This document shows, one piece after another, positions 5,234 to 5,534 of a DNA stretch of 5,534 nucleotides. The DNA lies in contig DFSO01000054.1 of the NCBI GenBank assembly GCA_002378665.1, positions 33,705-39,238 on the forward strand, read 5' to 3'. Made by a program: the position numbers and the translations under genes. Each line of letters starts with the position of its first letter. The stretch's first letter is position 1. The DNA is from Loktanella sp. UBA3435. GTDB lineage: Bacteria > Pseudomonadota > Alphaproteobacteria > Rhodobacterales > Rhodobacteraceae. The notes under the pieces are model-generated. The model did not search any database and was not told the DNA's origin. It saw only the letters and a list, made by a program, of their open reading frames with translations.

Positions 5234-5534
5234 ATGACCGAATTTTTGATGCTAGCCTTTATCTTTTTGGTGGCAGGCGTGGCGGCAGTGCCGATTGCGT
5301 CACGCTTGGGGCTCGGCTCGGTTCTGGGGTATTTGATCGCGGGCATTTTGATCAGCCCGCTGCTGTCTCTCCTGCATGTCGACGTGATCTCCATCCAGCA
5401 CTTCGCAGAGTTTGGCGTCGTGATGATGTTATTCCTCGTGGGGCTAGAGTTAGAGCCGCGCCTTCTGTGGTCGATGCGCCATAAGCTGATGGGTCTGGGG
5501 GGCGGTCAGGTTGGATTGACCGCACTTGCTGTCA
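5234..5534 (+). CDS. CPA2 monovalent cation:proton antiporter, KefB/KefC type (5' part only)
   Basis: An open frame of 100 codons runs off the window end without a stop. It encodes the N-terminal membrane part of a CPA2 transporter: a first hydrophobic helix (MTEFLMLAFIFLVAGVAAVP), then ASRLGLGSVLGYLIAGILISP (22-42) and FAEFGVVMMLFLVGLELEPR (57-76), the classic Kef signature pattern ending in GLELEP. Such proteins move K+ or Na+ against H+ across the inner membrane; Kef members often carry a C-terminal RCK/TrkA-N domain, which would lie outside the window. ATG 5234 follows GGGAG (5222-5226) by 7 bases. It is cut off from the purine operon by the terminator upstream, so it should have its own promoter within 5183-5221; I could not pick out convincing boxes there. 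The exact ion and any regulation by glutathione cannot be told from this portion. Confidence 0.88.
   Translation, partial: MTEFLMLAFIFLVAGVAAVPIASRLGLGSVLGYLIAGILISPLLSLLHVDVISIQHFAEFGVVMMLFLVGLELEPRLLWSMRHKLMGLGGGQVGLTALAV

Noticed and set aside
1..5534. CRISPR arrays, tRNA/rRNA genes, insertion sequences or toxin-antitoxin genes
   Set aside because: I saw no regularly spaced direct repeats, no cloverleaf with conserved T-loop, no transposase motifs and no terminal inverted repeats; the DNA is nearly filled by conventional genes.

Overview
The window looks like a chromosomal segment of an alphaproteobacterium, most likely a Rhodobacterales (roseobacter-type) organism. I infer this from the fairly high GC content, the tight coupling of genes by 4-base ATGA overlaps, and the fused allantoinase/OHCU decarboxylase. 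No sequence search was possible, so the placement rests on recognition of protein families. All genes are on the + strand.

Layout. (1) Positions 1-51 appear to hold the last codons of an upstream gene, overlapping the next start by ATGA. (2) 48-1648 is a two-component pair: an OmpR-family response regulator with a CreB-like receiver, and a small two-helix membrane histidine kinase that overlaps it by 16 bases. (3) 1649-1845 is an intergenic region with a REP-like palindrome and, nearer the next gene, AT-rich DNA with short inverted repeats that could be operator or promoter elements. (4) 1846-5126 is a purine (ureide) catabolism operon: a bifunctional PuuE allantoinase/OHCU decarboxylase, AllA ureidoglycolate lyase, and an NCS2 (xanthine/urate-type) permease, closed by a strong intrinsic terminator at 5147-5182. 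(5) From 5234 to the edge is the start of a CPA2 (KefB/KefC-type) cation:proton antiporter, a separate transcription unit.

How the genes work together. The permease would import a purine base such as urate or xanthine. After oxidation and 5-hydroxyisourate hydrolysis by enzymes encoded elsewhere, the C-terminal half of the fusion would decarboxylate OHCU to S-allantoin. The N-terminal half would open allantoin to allantoate. Allantoate would be converted to ureidoglycolate by an enzyme not in this window, and AllA would split ureidoglycolate into glyoxylate and urea. This is a nitrogen-scavenging route. The two-component pair has no sequence-visible tie to the purine operon and is separated from it by about 200 bases.

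I see no clear sign of a previously undescribed system. The points most worth checking are the domain fusion and its start codon, the regulatory DNA ahead of it, the residues that suggest permease specificity, and the near-absence of a periplasmic sensor in the kinase.
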